Under the pieces are notes generated by a model that made no database searches, was not told where the DNA came from, and saw only the letters and a program-made list of their open reading frames with translations. This document shows, piece after piece, positions 34,828 through 44,638 of a DNA stretch of 64,000 nt. This stretch comes from Reticulascus tulasneorum. Its lineage: Eukaryota; Ascomycota; Sordariomycetes; Glomerellales; Reticulascaceae. Location of the stretch: contig LSAX01000005.1 in NCBI GenBank assembly GCA_001557505.1, positions 992,001-1,056,000 on the forward strand. Direction: 5' to 3'. Each line of letters begins with the position of its first letter. Within the stretch, counting starts at the first letter, position 1. Both the position numbers and the translations under genes were made by a program.

Positions 34828-35238
34828 TCAAGTTTGCTTTGTCTCGGGATTCCGCCTGACTGACTCTACAAGCCACGAAATCCGGCCATCTTCCACAACC
34901 TCTGCAAACATAAACGTCTCAGACAGACCAATTGACCCGTCGGGACGAGTTGTAATCCCATTGTGCCGATTTGCAAGCTGCGGGCCGTCGCGCAAGAACT
35001 GGGCCACTTCCACCTTGACGCTGGGCAGTATTTCGCGAAGCCAACGAATGTGTGCGACGAAGCCGGGGAAATCGCGCGTGCCGTCACCGTCTCGTTGTGT
35101 AAAGTCGGGTGTGAATAGCTTCGACAGGTCCGCCTCGGTTTCCTCAGGCTTGCCGGAAAAGAGGCTTTCAAGCGCGGCTTGGTAGGTTTCTTTGTTGCTG
35201 GCGAAAGAAGTTGTATATGGGGTAGTTGAGGAAGCCAT
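34828..35238 (-). CDS. NTF2-like (SnoaL-type) small protein
   Basis: 136-residue single-exon protein from ATG 35238; an upstream in-frame ATG (35286) is less likely. The pattern of an N-terminal helix (NKETYQAALESLFSG), DLSKLFTPDFTQRDGDGTRDFPGFVAHIRWLRE in sections, LPSVKVEVAQF and SETFMFAEVVEDGRISWLVE corresponds to the alpha plus beta cone of NTF2-like/SnoaL-like proteins in fungi, which serve as small-molecule binding proteins, cyclases or isomerases. No catalytic residues can be assigned confidently. No neighbouring gene is close enough to suggest a pathway. Confidence 0.72.
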   Translation of the reverse strand: MASSTTPYTTSFASNKETYQAALESLFSGKPEETEADLSKLFTPDFTQRDGDGTRDFPGFVAHIRWLREILPSVKVEVAQFLRDGPQLANRHNGITTRPDGSIGLSETFMFAEVVEDGRISWLVESVRRNPETKQT

Positions 35239-36475
35239 TGTAAGCTTGGTAGTGGGTAGTTGGTATGCTGAATGGGTACTGATCAAGCTTGTTACTCAAG
35301 GGTTTGTGTTGTGCTGTTACGAGGCCTTTAGTGAGACTGGATGCGATATCTATAGTCCGTGACATCTTCCTCTTTTCTCTAGGCAGTAGTTTGAAGCTCG
35401 TCCGGTCTCTATGTATTCCTCCATGACAGGCAGCTAGTGTTGATTTTGTCAGTTGAAAATCGTTAGCTGCGATAGCGCAATTGATACATGTATTGCACCA
35501 CTTCTCGCATTATTGCCCCTTTGGACGTCTTGAACTTGGAGAACTTGGACCTTGGCACCGGTCTAAATTCGGTGTGATGCTCCTTAGACCTAAGGCGCCG
35601 AAGTCTCTCTGCCTTGAACGCCGAAGGTGTTCCCAAGTATGGCGCGCCCGAGTCTGCCTGCACTGTCCCATGTCTGCCGCGTGGCCACTACGCAGACCTG
35701 GAGCTCTCTTCCTGTTTTCTTTTAATATGTCCTGTTGCCTGGCGGTCTGTGATCAGGCACTCTGTTTTGCCATTTCAGGCACTTAAAACCGCAATGTCGT
35801 CATTTTAGCGCGCCGCGCGCATGTGTCGCAATCAGAATGCGTTAAAAATAAAAAAGTGCCACTTCGTCATCTGCATATTTAGGTAGCTATTCATGGCAGT
35901 ATTGAAGTGGATTTTTCATAAAATATCAAGATATTCGAGTAGCTATTCATAGGAATATCGGAGTGAATATGTGGCCAGTACATAGCAATGATTAGAACGC
36001 TCGTCCTGCAACTGGGGGAAATGAATCTGCCATCTTTGCGTCCCACCATTAAATGTGGCACCGTTCTTGTAATGCAACCTAGCCCCTAGAATCGCCAAAA
36101 AAAGTCGCCCAATACTGGTTGAGTAGAGATCTCACATACTGAACACTTTTCAAGCACTGTAAGGGTAAATGCTCTACAATGCACACCAGGCACTATTGAG
36201 ATGATACAGTCACTACAAGCAGAAGATGCCAGATTTGTAATTGGCCATCTCGGCCTTCATGAATGTTGTGCCAATAGAGCAGTCGACAAGCCAAGTTTGT
36301 GTCCACCTAGGTACATATGTGCCTAATGTCGGTGTCCTACATAACTTGTTTCTTGTTCCAACCTTGGCACTAGCCTCTTCTCCGCTCCATCTCCACAACG
36401 TCAACCCACGGTTAGCCAGCATCGGAGCATCGGAGGACCGCAAACTCGCTGACTACATCCTCAGCCGCATCCGAA
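35239..36475. other. Intergenic, nothing recognised
   Basis: About 1.2 kb. Contains a GC palindrome-like patch (GCGCGCCGCGCGC at 35808..35820) and an AT-rich segment 35840..35970 with a duplicated AGGTAGCTATTCAT / GAGTAGCTATTCAT motif. No supported ORF. Confidence 0.4.
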
Positions 36476-37321
36476 ATGCTGGACTCTGCTTCACGGAATG
36501 CGGGGGCTCCGCCCCAACTACCTCCGGATCCACAAGAACCGCAGCCGATGTCAGCGCCTTATTCTTTCCCACATGATAAGCTGAAGCGAAGATTGAGTCG
36601 GGCGGATAAGACACCTCTTGTTCTCGTTGCCTGTGGGAGTTTCTCGCCCATCACCTTCCTCCATCTGCAGATGTTTGAGATGACGGAACGTTACGTGGAG
36701 GACACTGGGTTCGAGATTGTCGGCAAATATCTCAGTCCAGTCAGCGATGCGTACAAACAGCCCTCCCTTGCCCCAGCCCACCACCGCATAAATATGTGCA
36801 CCTTGGCGGTCGAAAATACGACCGACATCATGGTGGACCCGTGGGAGACACTGAGCTGCGACAAAGCCAGGGAACTTGTCTACACAAGAACGGTAGATGC
36901 CCTAAAGCACTTTGACCACGAGATCAATGACGTCATTGGCCTTATTGAGACGGCTGATGGGGCGTATAAGAGAACGCGGATCGCCCTTCTCATCGGTGCC
37001 GACGTAGCCATGACCATGGCTGATCCGAACGTGTGGGCCCCATCCGATCTCGATCAGATCCTTGGTGTTTACGGCGCGTTCGTAGTAAAGAGGCCAACTC
37101 AAACCGACATCCACGAGGCACTAGATGCCCTAAAGCAGTATGACAGGATCTGGGTGGTTAGTTCATTTCAGAACAACGTCAGTTCGACTAAAGTCCGGGA
37201 CCAGCTACGAAATGGGGAAAACGTTGAGGACCTCCCTGACTCGGTGATTGAGTACATCAAGCTGCACAATCTCTACCAGAGTGCACCACAGCAGGAAGAC
37301 AAAGCAAAAACAGAAAGGTAG
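36476..37321 (+). CDS. Nicotinamide/nicotinate-mononucleotide adenylyltransferase (NMNAT)
   Basis: Catalyses NMN (or NaMN) plus ATP to NAD (or NaAD), the last common step of NAD synthesis. Single exon, 281 residues. The nucleotidyltransferase motif VACGSFSPITFLHLQMFE carries the GSFxPxTxxH signature. YLSPVSDAYKQPSLAPAHHR, DPWETLS, LLIGADVAMTMADPNVW and the second signature VSSTKVRDQLRNG with VIEYIKLHNLY are all in family order. The start at 36476 gives a Pro-rich leader; ATG 36548 is an alternative. Because it sits in a gene-poor accessory-looking region, it may be a second copy besides the housekeeping one (inference). All recognisable catalytic motifs are intact. Confidence 0.92.
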   Translation: MLDSASRNAGAPPQLPPDPQEPQPMSAPYSFPHDKLKRRLSRADKTPLVLVACGSFSPITFLHLQMFEMTERYVEDTGFEIVGKYLSPVSDAYKQPSLAPAHHRINMCTLAVENTTDIMVDPWETLSCDKARELVYTRTVDALKHFDHEINDVIGLIETADGAYKRTRIALLIGADVAMTMADPNVWAPSDLDQILGVYGAFVVKRPTQTDIHEALDALKQYDRIWVVSSFQNNVSSTKVRDQLRNGENVEDLPDSVIEYIKLHNLYQSAPQQEDKAKTER

Positions 37322-38703
37322 CCACCAGATCCCAGCTCGGTTGAAATGCGAGGTCGAAATAGCAGGCTCAGGAGGCAGCCCTCAAAGCAGTCACCTAATC
37401 ACTGTGTTGAATTTATTGACGGACGGCGTGATCAATGACGATAGGTATGCGTGGTGCGGGTCAAGGATAAGAAAGGTTATTTTCCCTATGAGAGGGCTTT
37501 ATGCGTTGAAAATATTGTGCGGAATTGGTGTGCAGACTCTTACTTTTCAATTGCCTTAGAATACCTCGCAACCCTAGATCCTGATAATGCATCCAAACCA
37601 TCTCCACAACGTGCTCATCTGGGCGTGGGTGTGTACTCAAGTACGATCTCACTAGGGTCGGCAGTGGTGATATGTACTACCTACCTACATGTCTGCCTAG
37701 AATCTTCCTTTTACATGGCGCGGCGCGAAAGGAGTTTCAAGACGAGGTGTGCAAGACTGGGGATTTTGAACTGATGGTAGATGTTTACGAGAAGGCTTAC
37801 AAGAACCTGGGGAATTGGGCTATTCTGAGTCCGTGTGATCTTGGTACTGAACCCGTCATAGTTTGGGGAATCTCAAGAACTGGCGTATCGCGCGAGATAT
37901 TATGCCCAGTCCAGCAGTTTAATCAATTCTGCAGAGGTTGTATGGTTATCATTCAAGCCATGGATCGTCGTATTGCATCATGTTTGATGATTGTCTTTTG
38001 TCAGACCGCAGCGCTTCTCTCGCAGTGAACACAAGCTTATGGCATCCTCATCTCAGTCTAAGTCCTCCATCGTTGTCCCCCTGAAAGCTGGTTAGTCACC
38101 GTTAATCTCAGCATTAGCAGTCCACATGTACTCACTAGCAAACGGGCAATTGCTGTCTAGATGACGAGAAAGTTAGACTCGACGAACATGGGGCCAGTGA
38201 CGGATTTGACTTACCTCTACTGTAAGACACCCGTCGGCGATACAGGTGATAACAGCTGGCCATACCTGCTATGAGGTCTTATAGAACTATTATATGGCAG
38301 CCGTGAGGCTGTAGAGAAACTTGGTGCTTGCCCACCTTTCGTACCAGGCTAACACGTATAAGGCAAGTGCCCAGGCCTGGCAGAGGGTAGAGAGGAATCC
38401 GAGCAGTTTAGCGGGACAATATATTGACAAGATCCCTACCGGAGTGCGCGAGTTCCAAGATAGCTATGCACAATGCACCTTGAGCTCATGTTGCGCGGCC
38501 GGGCATCTACGTCCACCATCATGATTGATGTAACACACGAAAGCCAGGGTGACGTCTGAGTAATGCACGAACAACAGATTTCTAGCTTTGGCCAAGGCCC
38601 AAAATTGTTTGATGGATTTGAGGTTATTGTTTCCTAGATTGTGCCATACCCATCGTCCATCATGCTTGTCCTCCTCCATGGTAAAGTATCCTTCGGCCAT
38701 CCG
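37322..38703. other. Intergenic, nothing supported
   Basis: About 1.4 kb. The 118-codon ORF at 37672..38028 and others show no recognisable motif. Short TACCTACC-type runs occur near 37676. Confidence 0.4.
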
Positions 38704-39141
38704 CTAATAGCAAGCCTGATATTCGTTGCCACACATATCAAAGTAAAGACCGCAACCAGTACATCCAACATTACGCACTGCTGCTTGTGCCAGCAGTCTC
38801 CATAATCCCTGCAAGCCCGCTTGAAAATGTCTCCCTCCCTTGGTTTTGTGCTGAAACGACCACGGTCCCTTTTGTCCTTTTTGTTGCATTCGGGGCGATC
38901 TGGGCCCTGATAAAACAGATCGGTAGTGTAAGTCTTTGGAGGGGAAGCGATAGGAAGCATTATGTGAGTGCAGAGTACGTACCACTTTAACGGGGTGAGC
39001 CTCGTTGGTCTGAGTCCCATTGGTCTGAGTTGCGTTGACCTCCCTATTGATGACGTCGCCCCGAGCAGTCTCTGCTGGGGCGGACTGCACAGTCAAGACC
39101 ACGGCAGCCATAGCGAGGATGTTGTAGAGGTTGGCTTGCAT
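38704..39141 (-). pseudogene. Small secreted cysteine-rich protein, probably frameshifted
   Basis: From ATG 39141 a signal peptide (YNILAMAAVVLTVQSAPA) is followed by a Thr/Asn-rich propeptide-like stretch. A GTACGT intron (about 38920..38990) leads into an exon with basic residues and the cysteines of ACRDYGDCWHKQQC. The end of the gene, GCTGCGLYFDMCGNEYQAC with TAG at 38704, is in a frame shifted by one base, with the change needed close to 38780. Cys-rich ends of this shape close many fungal small secreted proteins. Either one base is lost (gene or read error) or splicing is different. A TATATAAG lies about 95 bp upstream. Role unknown; effector-like or antimicrobial-like by size and cysteine content only. 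Confidence 0.5.
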
Positions 39142-39234
39142 GTTGGGCGATATGGTGTTGTTATCTTTGGCAAGATGATGAAGAAAGTGTAAGCATTGAG
39201 TCGTCATTCAGCGAGTGGGGAGAAAGCTGCTCTA

Positions 39235-39242
39235 CTTATATA
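39235..39242 (-). promoter_or_regulatory. TATA box of the small secreted protein gene
   Basis: TATATAAG on the minus strand, about 95 bp upstream of ATG 39141. Confidence 0.5.
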
Positions 39243-40248
39243 GATCAATTCGTGGTCTTATTCGGAACTAGCCATCTAGGCTTCATCGTTGGCATCTGTT
39301 CATCATACACCGACAGGCAGGCCAATCCGTCCACCCCACTCTTACAATCAACAAATCATCACCTCAAGGCGAGGCATGTGCGGTCATGCTCCAGCGTTAA
39401 CCCCTGAAGATGCAATGTCAGTTCGTCGGTCCGCGTATCAAAGATACCTTGAGCATGTCCGTCGAACAGCTGATAACAACCTCAGAGACGATTTGGAATC
39501 GTCTCCCACCAGAATGGCTGGTGGAAGAATACCATGAATCACAGGTATCGTTGCGCTGTGGGAGCGACATGCAGTTGATTTATCAGGACATGCAGTTGGT
39601 TTATCAGGGCAAGTGATTCGGCAGCAGAAAACCCCCAATTGGAGCCGGATGCGCCCGCCGGCCAATGCGAGAGCGAGTTTGGCCCCGGACCTTCTCTGTC
39701 CTGACCGGCTCCCTATTTCCTGTTTCATTCTGCATGTTGCCAACCAACATTCTCCTCCCTTTTGTATGTTGCCAACCAACATTCTCTTCCCTCGTTCGTC
39801 TCGCCCCACCCCGTCGCCACCTACCTACCTACTTAGGCACTTTGGTACGCTCTGCGGGAATTTCGCGCACCGAAAGCATCTACCCCATTCATCACGACCT
39901 TTCGACGCTCCATCCTTATCTCTTTGCTCTCATCTACGCACTGCACTGCCCACACCTCCGGTGCCTACCTGAAATCTAAGCACATTCTGCTATCACTACA
40001 TACTTCAAATACGCTTATACCCCGGATTTGGAAAATATAACTCTTCCTCGAGATCTTCAAGCCACGCCGTTATCGCTTATATCAACTCGCTAGCAATATG
40101 CCGGATACGCTGCCAGCAAGTGCTCCTCGAACTCTTCAAATTATTTTTTTATTTTTTATTTTTTCAGTATGCTGACCATTCAATTGACCAACTGTAGAAC
40201 CCTACCATACCCCAAGCTGTTGCAAACCAACAACTTCTAGTCGATAAC
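39243..40248. other. Intergenic with two short tandem duplications
   Basis: A 21-bp unit (ACATGCAGTTG(A/G)TTTATCAGG) is duplicated at 39568..39610. A 32-bp unit beginning ATGTTGCCAACCAACATTCT is duplicated at 39734..39796. ORFs here are driven by these pyrimidine-rich repeats. AT-rich TTTTTTATTTTTTATTTTTTC lies just before the next gene. Confidence 0.5.
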
Positions 40249-40617
40249 ATGTCTCTCCGCGATATAATAGAATCGATGAAGGAGGATCCAAACAAAAAGT
40301 GCATAACTATGTTAGGCTGGGATGGTGTGCTTCGTATCTTTGACGCCGATCGGAACATTCTCGATGCAGTTGGCCTGAACCCGGCCCAGATTAGAGAATA
40401 CTACCATGGTCGACCGATGCATAAGAGATTTCTCACCGCCGATGGCCGCAACGTTTCGCATTGGAAAATGTTCCACCCTGATGCGGAAAATATTCCCAGG
40501 AAGCCTACAGAGGAGGAAATTGCCAAGGTGGACGCCAGGAACGAGGAGTTGATAAGGCGCGGACTCACATGCTGTGGTTCAGGCAAGTCAGCAGACGAAG
40601 GGGAATCGAAGCCATAA
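40249..40617 (+). CDS. Small conserved-looking fungal protein of unknown function (122 residues)
   Basis: A compact single-exon frame with a good start context (AACATGTC). It has even codon use, no low complexity, and a balanced globular composition: an N-terminal helix (LRDIIESMKEDP), a strand-rich part (CITMLGWDGVLRIFDAD), a helix (NPAQIREYYHGRP), then a Lys/Glu-rich helix (TEEEIAKVDARNEELIRRG) and a CC pair near the end. I recall fungal proteins of the same shape but no name or function. Nothing in the neighbourhood suggests a role. Confidence 0.65.
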   Translation: MSLRDIIESMKEDPNKKCITMLGWDGVLRIFDADRNILDAVGLNPAQIREYYHGRPMHKRFLTADGRNVSHWKMFHPDAENIPRKPTEEEIAKVDARNEELIRRGLTCCGSGKSADEGESKP

Positions 40618-41158
40618 TAGTTCGCTTTTACTTTTTAATGTTGTGGAATGTTCAATGTTCTCTGCCTTATTGCGCTGCCTCTCATGCGTTTGATTATCAT
40701 ACTGCCTACTTTTTAAGGCCCTGATAGCTGCTCATGGTGAGGCTAAACTCGCTACCACAAGAGACAGTTTCGCCGTCGTCACTCCACCGTAGGAGGTACA
40801 ACGGACAGTCCGTTTGAGCTATAACCAGTCCGAAAGCCCTAAGACTTCTCATCTCGTCCAAGGCGGATGACGAGCCGTCTACCATTTATCGAAGTCGCAC
40901 AGCCTCAAGTCGGTCTTTCTGTCTAACTTTAGGGCGTCGAGGGATATTGAGGTAAGTGTACTTGCGCAGCGGCAAGGCGTGCTCGAGGTATAAAAGCCTT
41001 TGTATGTAGATAAGTGCTGATTGCTTCGGCGTATAGTTCTTGGCTGACGCAAAGCCATTGCCGTTAAATATAAATCCCAGGATGCCACTGAAATAAACAA
41101 GAAGGCACGTGTGAGGTTGTCCGTCGAAGGGCTCCTCCGTTAAGAAGATTATGCTGAG
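40618..41158. other. Intergenic
   Basis: About 540 bp with no supported gene. The TATA-like GTATAAAAGCC at about 40988 has no obvious gene to serve. Confidence 0.4.
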
Positions 41159-41902
41159 CTAGAATACCAGCTCAGCAAGCTCTTCTATTGCCGCACGACG
41201 CTGGCACACAAGCCTTGTCTCCTTTGCCGTGCTTATAGTACGAGCATCGCCGAGTAGGAATGCATTATAGGGTCTAGCGTCTTCTCCACCGCCTTTTTCG
41301 CCTCCATTCTCGTCGTTGTCATCCTCGTTGCCCCAGTGGTCCTCCTCCTCCTCCCCCTCTTCCTCTTCCATTCCGTCCTCCTCTTCCTCCTCGCCCTCAT
41401 CCTCCCCACCCTCCTCTTCCTGTCCTTCGCCCTTCTCCCTCTGCTTACTGCCCCTCCTGTCCTGCATAGCATCCTTGCTTCCCGTAGCTGTCCTGCCTCT
41501 CATTCCACATAGTCCTATGGAGAAGAGCTCACCGAGTCCACCACCACGGAGTGCTCGATGGTTCCAGATAGCTGCGATATGGGTCCTCTGATGCTGTGTC
41601 ATGTAGGTCTGTGAAATCTGACCCCAGATACCGGGAGGCAGCCTGGCCGCGCGGAAGATGAACGCAAAGAAACGCTTGAATACGCCGCGGTACCTCTTCC
41701 TGCTCGTATCATGTCTGACAAGCGAGAAGAGGTTCCAGGAGCAAGCGTGCGCCCAAGGGCTCCGAAGTCAACGGAGTGATACTCGGCTGGTATGCCTGAC
41801 CGTGTCCTCACAACGATCTAACATAAGGTCTACCACGACCATAAGCCCGGCAATCTTAAGTTCGTCGGTCCCAGGGCTACACAGTTCTGGCGCCACGGCC
41901 AT
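41159..41902 (-). pseudogene. Relic of a repeat-associated fungal protein (type linked to telomere/RecQ-helicase-like elements)
   Basis: From ATG 41902 the frame reads LMVVVDLMLDRCEDTVRHTS, then a TGA at 41768..41770 replaces the Trp expected in a WLRS motif. It continues with RYRGVFKRFFAFIFRAARLP and HIAAIWNHRAL, and ends in a Glu/Asp-rich low-complexity tract (41316..41440 on the plus strand is a CTC-rich run) followed by a stop at 41159. The order of motifs matches part of a large, multi-copy fungal protein family found next to telomere-linked helicase-like elements; only a fragment is present. The family name is from memory and uncertain. The sequence just upstream is AT-rich with repeated TGGCTAGC words. 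Confidence 0.5.
41316..41440. repeat. CTC/CTT-rich low-complexity tract
   Basis: Nearly pure pyrimidine on the plus strand with TCC/CTC units; encodes the acidic run of the relic on the minus strand. It generates a spurious Ser/Pro-rich ORF on the plus strand. Confidence 0.8.
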
Positions 41903-42448
41903 GCGTCACCAATTTAGATAAAATGGCTAGCACAAGATGGCTAGCCACCTTGTGCCATCCACAATCCCCAAAGATGATTGGTCCCCTTTTACAAGTGGTT
42001 AGCCATATTGCGCTGGCCACAAGTTCTGCTAAACAGCTAGCGAAAGTGTCTAGCAATAAATTTAGGCTATCTATAGCACTACTCCGGGAGGCTCAGTAGT
42101 CGGCTGTCCCTCAAGATTGTGTCGAACTAAGGTTTTATAAAGGAGGGGATTAGGTTGTCGCTCCCTCTTCCTACTCATCGCAATTGATATTTCTACGCGT
42201 CACCACGTAGAGGGAAAAGCCGTACAGTTTGTCCTTTCGAGATGTTGCAACGCCAACAAACAAGCCTGGTAGATTTCAAACGGTGACTCCAGCTATCACA
42301 TGAACCTTTCCTTGATCTACACCGTGCACAATCCTCCACATAACACAAATCACTGAGAGTTTCGACCGATACGTAAGCGGATTCCTAGCCGTTTTTTTCT
42401 TAATTGTTAATATAGTACTTTCGGGAATTCGGCCTCTCATCTTATATA

Positions 42449-42502
42449 GATAATAGCTATTCTATTATCTTTTATGCTAGAACGTTCGTTACGCACCTTG
42501 TG
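42449..42502 (+). repeat. Direct repeat, left copy, containing GATAATAG...CTATTATC palindrome
   Basis: Shares GATAATAGCTATTCTATTAT, then CTTTATNCTA and GTTACGCACCTTGT, with a second copy at 42721..42773. The first 21 bases are an inverted repeat with 8-bp arms. Confidence 0.7.
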
Positions 42503-42666
42503 TTACATATTATAGCAGGATGGTTGGTGGGGGCTGTTTTCAGGCTGACTATACCTTAACGTCGGATCGGAACCTGGCTCTATAGCTAACGATCCTTTGG
42601 TCTAGATCCTTTGCGATTAAAATTTGGAGAAAATAGACGACGCTTGCATATGCCAAGAATGGAGTT
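42495..42666 (+). repeat. Dispersed repeat, copy 1
   Basis: Diverged copy of the sequence at 47440..47606. Shared blocks in order: TGGTGGGGGCTGTTTT, AGGCTGACT, AACGATCC, CCTTTGC, AAATAGACGA and CCAAGAA followed by GGAGTT. By eye identity is about two thirds, with small gaps. Confidence 0.65.
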
Positions 42667-42720
42667 CAGGAGAACCTTGGGAAATTAATTTCTCGGTGAG
42701 GAGGAAATCATGATCACATG

Positions 42721-42773
42721 GATAATAGCTATTCTATTATCCTTTATACTACAAAGTCAGTTACGCACCTTGT
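42721..42773 (+). repeat. Direct repeat, right copy
   Basis: Second copy of 42449..42502. The pair brackets about 220 bp that include dispersed-repeat copy 1, an arrangement like a small terminal-repeat element. Confidence 0.7.
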
Positions 42774-43998
42774 AGCAGTAGTTATGATCAGTTGGAGTAT
42801 TGAAATCTGCTCACTGTGCGACCCGTTCGTTGACGCAAGCCATCAGCAGGACAAAACAGCTTGACAGAATTCACCAGGCTTTGCAGTCCAATACTATTTC
42901 TCACAACTTCTTGAACAGAGAGAGATGGCGAGACACTCTGGGACGCGGAGCGGGGAGATACCCAGAGGTGGAGGAAGATGAACCCGATAGATCCGCCACA
43001 AAAACACACACCTGCCCTCCAGACCACCAGAACAAAAGAGAGGATATCTGTAGAGGGTCGCTTAAAAGAAAGCTCCACCCTCAGATTAGTCACAAGTCGG
43101 AGATTGAACCATGCACCTCAACATCCTTCGCTCAGGTAGGTGTCAGCCTTCCAGAAGGTGGACTCTCCGTCGGAGCTTGTGTCACAACGAATTTATCAAC
43201 CGGGCGTTGACAAGCCAGGTACTTCCGCTCTCTATCAACGAGAGACAGACAATACGAAGAACATTCGGTATCTTTAGGCTATATATGTGTCGGGCACTGC
43301 AACACACCCTAGCCTCGCGAGTACCACAGACCTCATATCTGAAATGAAGTTGCCTCTGATTGGAGAGAAGATTCGTCCTGCGATGTAACATGATGTGAGA
43401 TGCTCGCACTGAGCCAAACAATGTACTAAGTATTTGTTTTGCAAAAATACAGGTACGTTGGGCGAAATCGAATGGCTAATTTTTGATATTCATGGCATAG
43501 CTTCTGCTTCTTGCACATACTTAGCATTCTGTTCTAAAGGGAACAATTGATTATAAGCTAATAACTGTCTCCATTGTATTCAGCTAGAGTAGCAGAGTGG
43601 TGGCATTGTTTGGGCTCAATTCCTCCCTACCCATAAGCTTAATCACACCGAGAACCTGCATAAATCAACACCACCAACTGAAAGGCGTGAAAGGACTGGT
43701 CACAGCATCCTCCATACTGCAGTCTAAGCAGCTGATCCGGTGAAGCCTTTCCTAATCAAGGAGGTATCAAAGCCACTTATTGGCAAGGATAGAGCATGTT
43801 GTTATGTCTGATATAGCGCCCGGGATTTACGTTACCCTGGTGGCCCAGATTTCCCTACCTAATACAGAAGCGATCGTGAACTCGTAATCCAGCTGCTGAA
43901 AGACATTCGCATTACTAGTGCCGTTCTTACGAGCTTGCCCGATCTGTCCGTTTATAGCAACAATAGAATATCAGAGACAAAATTCACCTTAAAAATGT

Positions 43999-44006
43999 AT
44001 AAATAG
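43999..44006 (+). promoter_or_regulatory. TATA box of the small secreted protein gene at 44156
   Basis: TATAAATA, 150 bp upstream of ATG 44156, followed by a pyrimidine-rich leader. Confidence 0.5.
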
Positions 44007-44155
44007 GGCTGCATCCTTCTCCCTCTCGATCTCATTTCTCATCATCATCCACCACCTCCTTCTCAGAAAATTATAGTCTTCTCAAACCCACGCATTCCCA
44101 CACATTCCGAGCCAGAATCTGCCTCCGTGAAGAATCACTTTACTCTACCTATAAA

Positions 44156-44638
44156 ATGGGAATCATTAGCATTAAGCTCCTTTCTCTTGTCCTGCTCCGT
44201 GTTGTTACCGCGGCGCCGGCAGCGGAACCAGCGGCGGAACTCAAACTAGTGACCCGGGATATCGATCCAGCATTGGAACTGACCGCTAGCGACTGGCCTA
44301 CATGCATTGTCCAGATGTACTCTGGAGATATCTGCTCGGGACAAATGGATGCCATCACGCTTGCTGGCCCTGGCGCAACTGGCTGCTGGAATGTCCCGAG
44401 CCCCAAGCGGTCATATTTGGCTCTGGGAAGGTAAGTTAAGCCTACAGACACCTCTCTGATAAACTTTTATCCTTCCCATTTCCTTGAGGTATTAGAGGCG
44501 CTGATATTGGTTCTTCTGATGCACAGTGGCTGCACAGCCCGCCTCTGGACCGGATTCAGCTGCCAAGGCGACAACTGGGCCATCACAGACTCATATTGCC
44601 ACCCGAGCCTCTACGCTTCGGTTTCTATCAACTGCTAG
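44156..44638 (+). CDS. Small secreted cysteine-containing protein (128 residues)
   Basis: Two exons, 44156..44430 and 44527..44638 (96-nt intron GTAAGT ... GCACAG), in frame, 128 residues. The signal peptide is IKLLSLVLLRVVTAAPA, followed by a short Ala/Glu-rich propeptide. The mature part has seven cysteines (TCIVQMY, GDICSG, TGCWN, SGCTARLW, FSCQGDNW, SYCHP, INC at the C-terminus). The CxxxxY.G.xC spacing and the terminal Cys are like many fungal secreted proteins whose folds are stabilised by disulphides. A TATA box lies 150 bp upstream. Function unknown; effector-like by features only. No frame defect was found. Confidence 0.75.

Larger units (their letters stand above)
41903..44155. other. 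Gene-free, repeat-rich stretch
   Basis: About 2.2 kb, AT-rich in 41930..42480, with TGGCTAGC-type words (41924..42040) and the direct and dispersed repeats listed separately (42449..42776). The ORFs at 42788..43421 are opposite-strand shadows of one another without motifs. Confidence 0.5.

Noticed and set aside
37672..38028. 118-codon ORF
   Set aside because: No motif or splice-supported extension; begins in TACC-type repeat sequence.
41316..41591. Ser/Pro-rich plus-strand ORF
   Set aside because: Pure product of a CTC-rich low-complexity tract.
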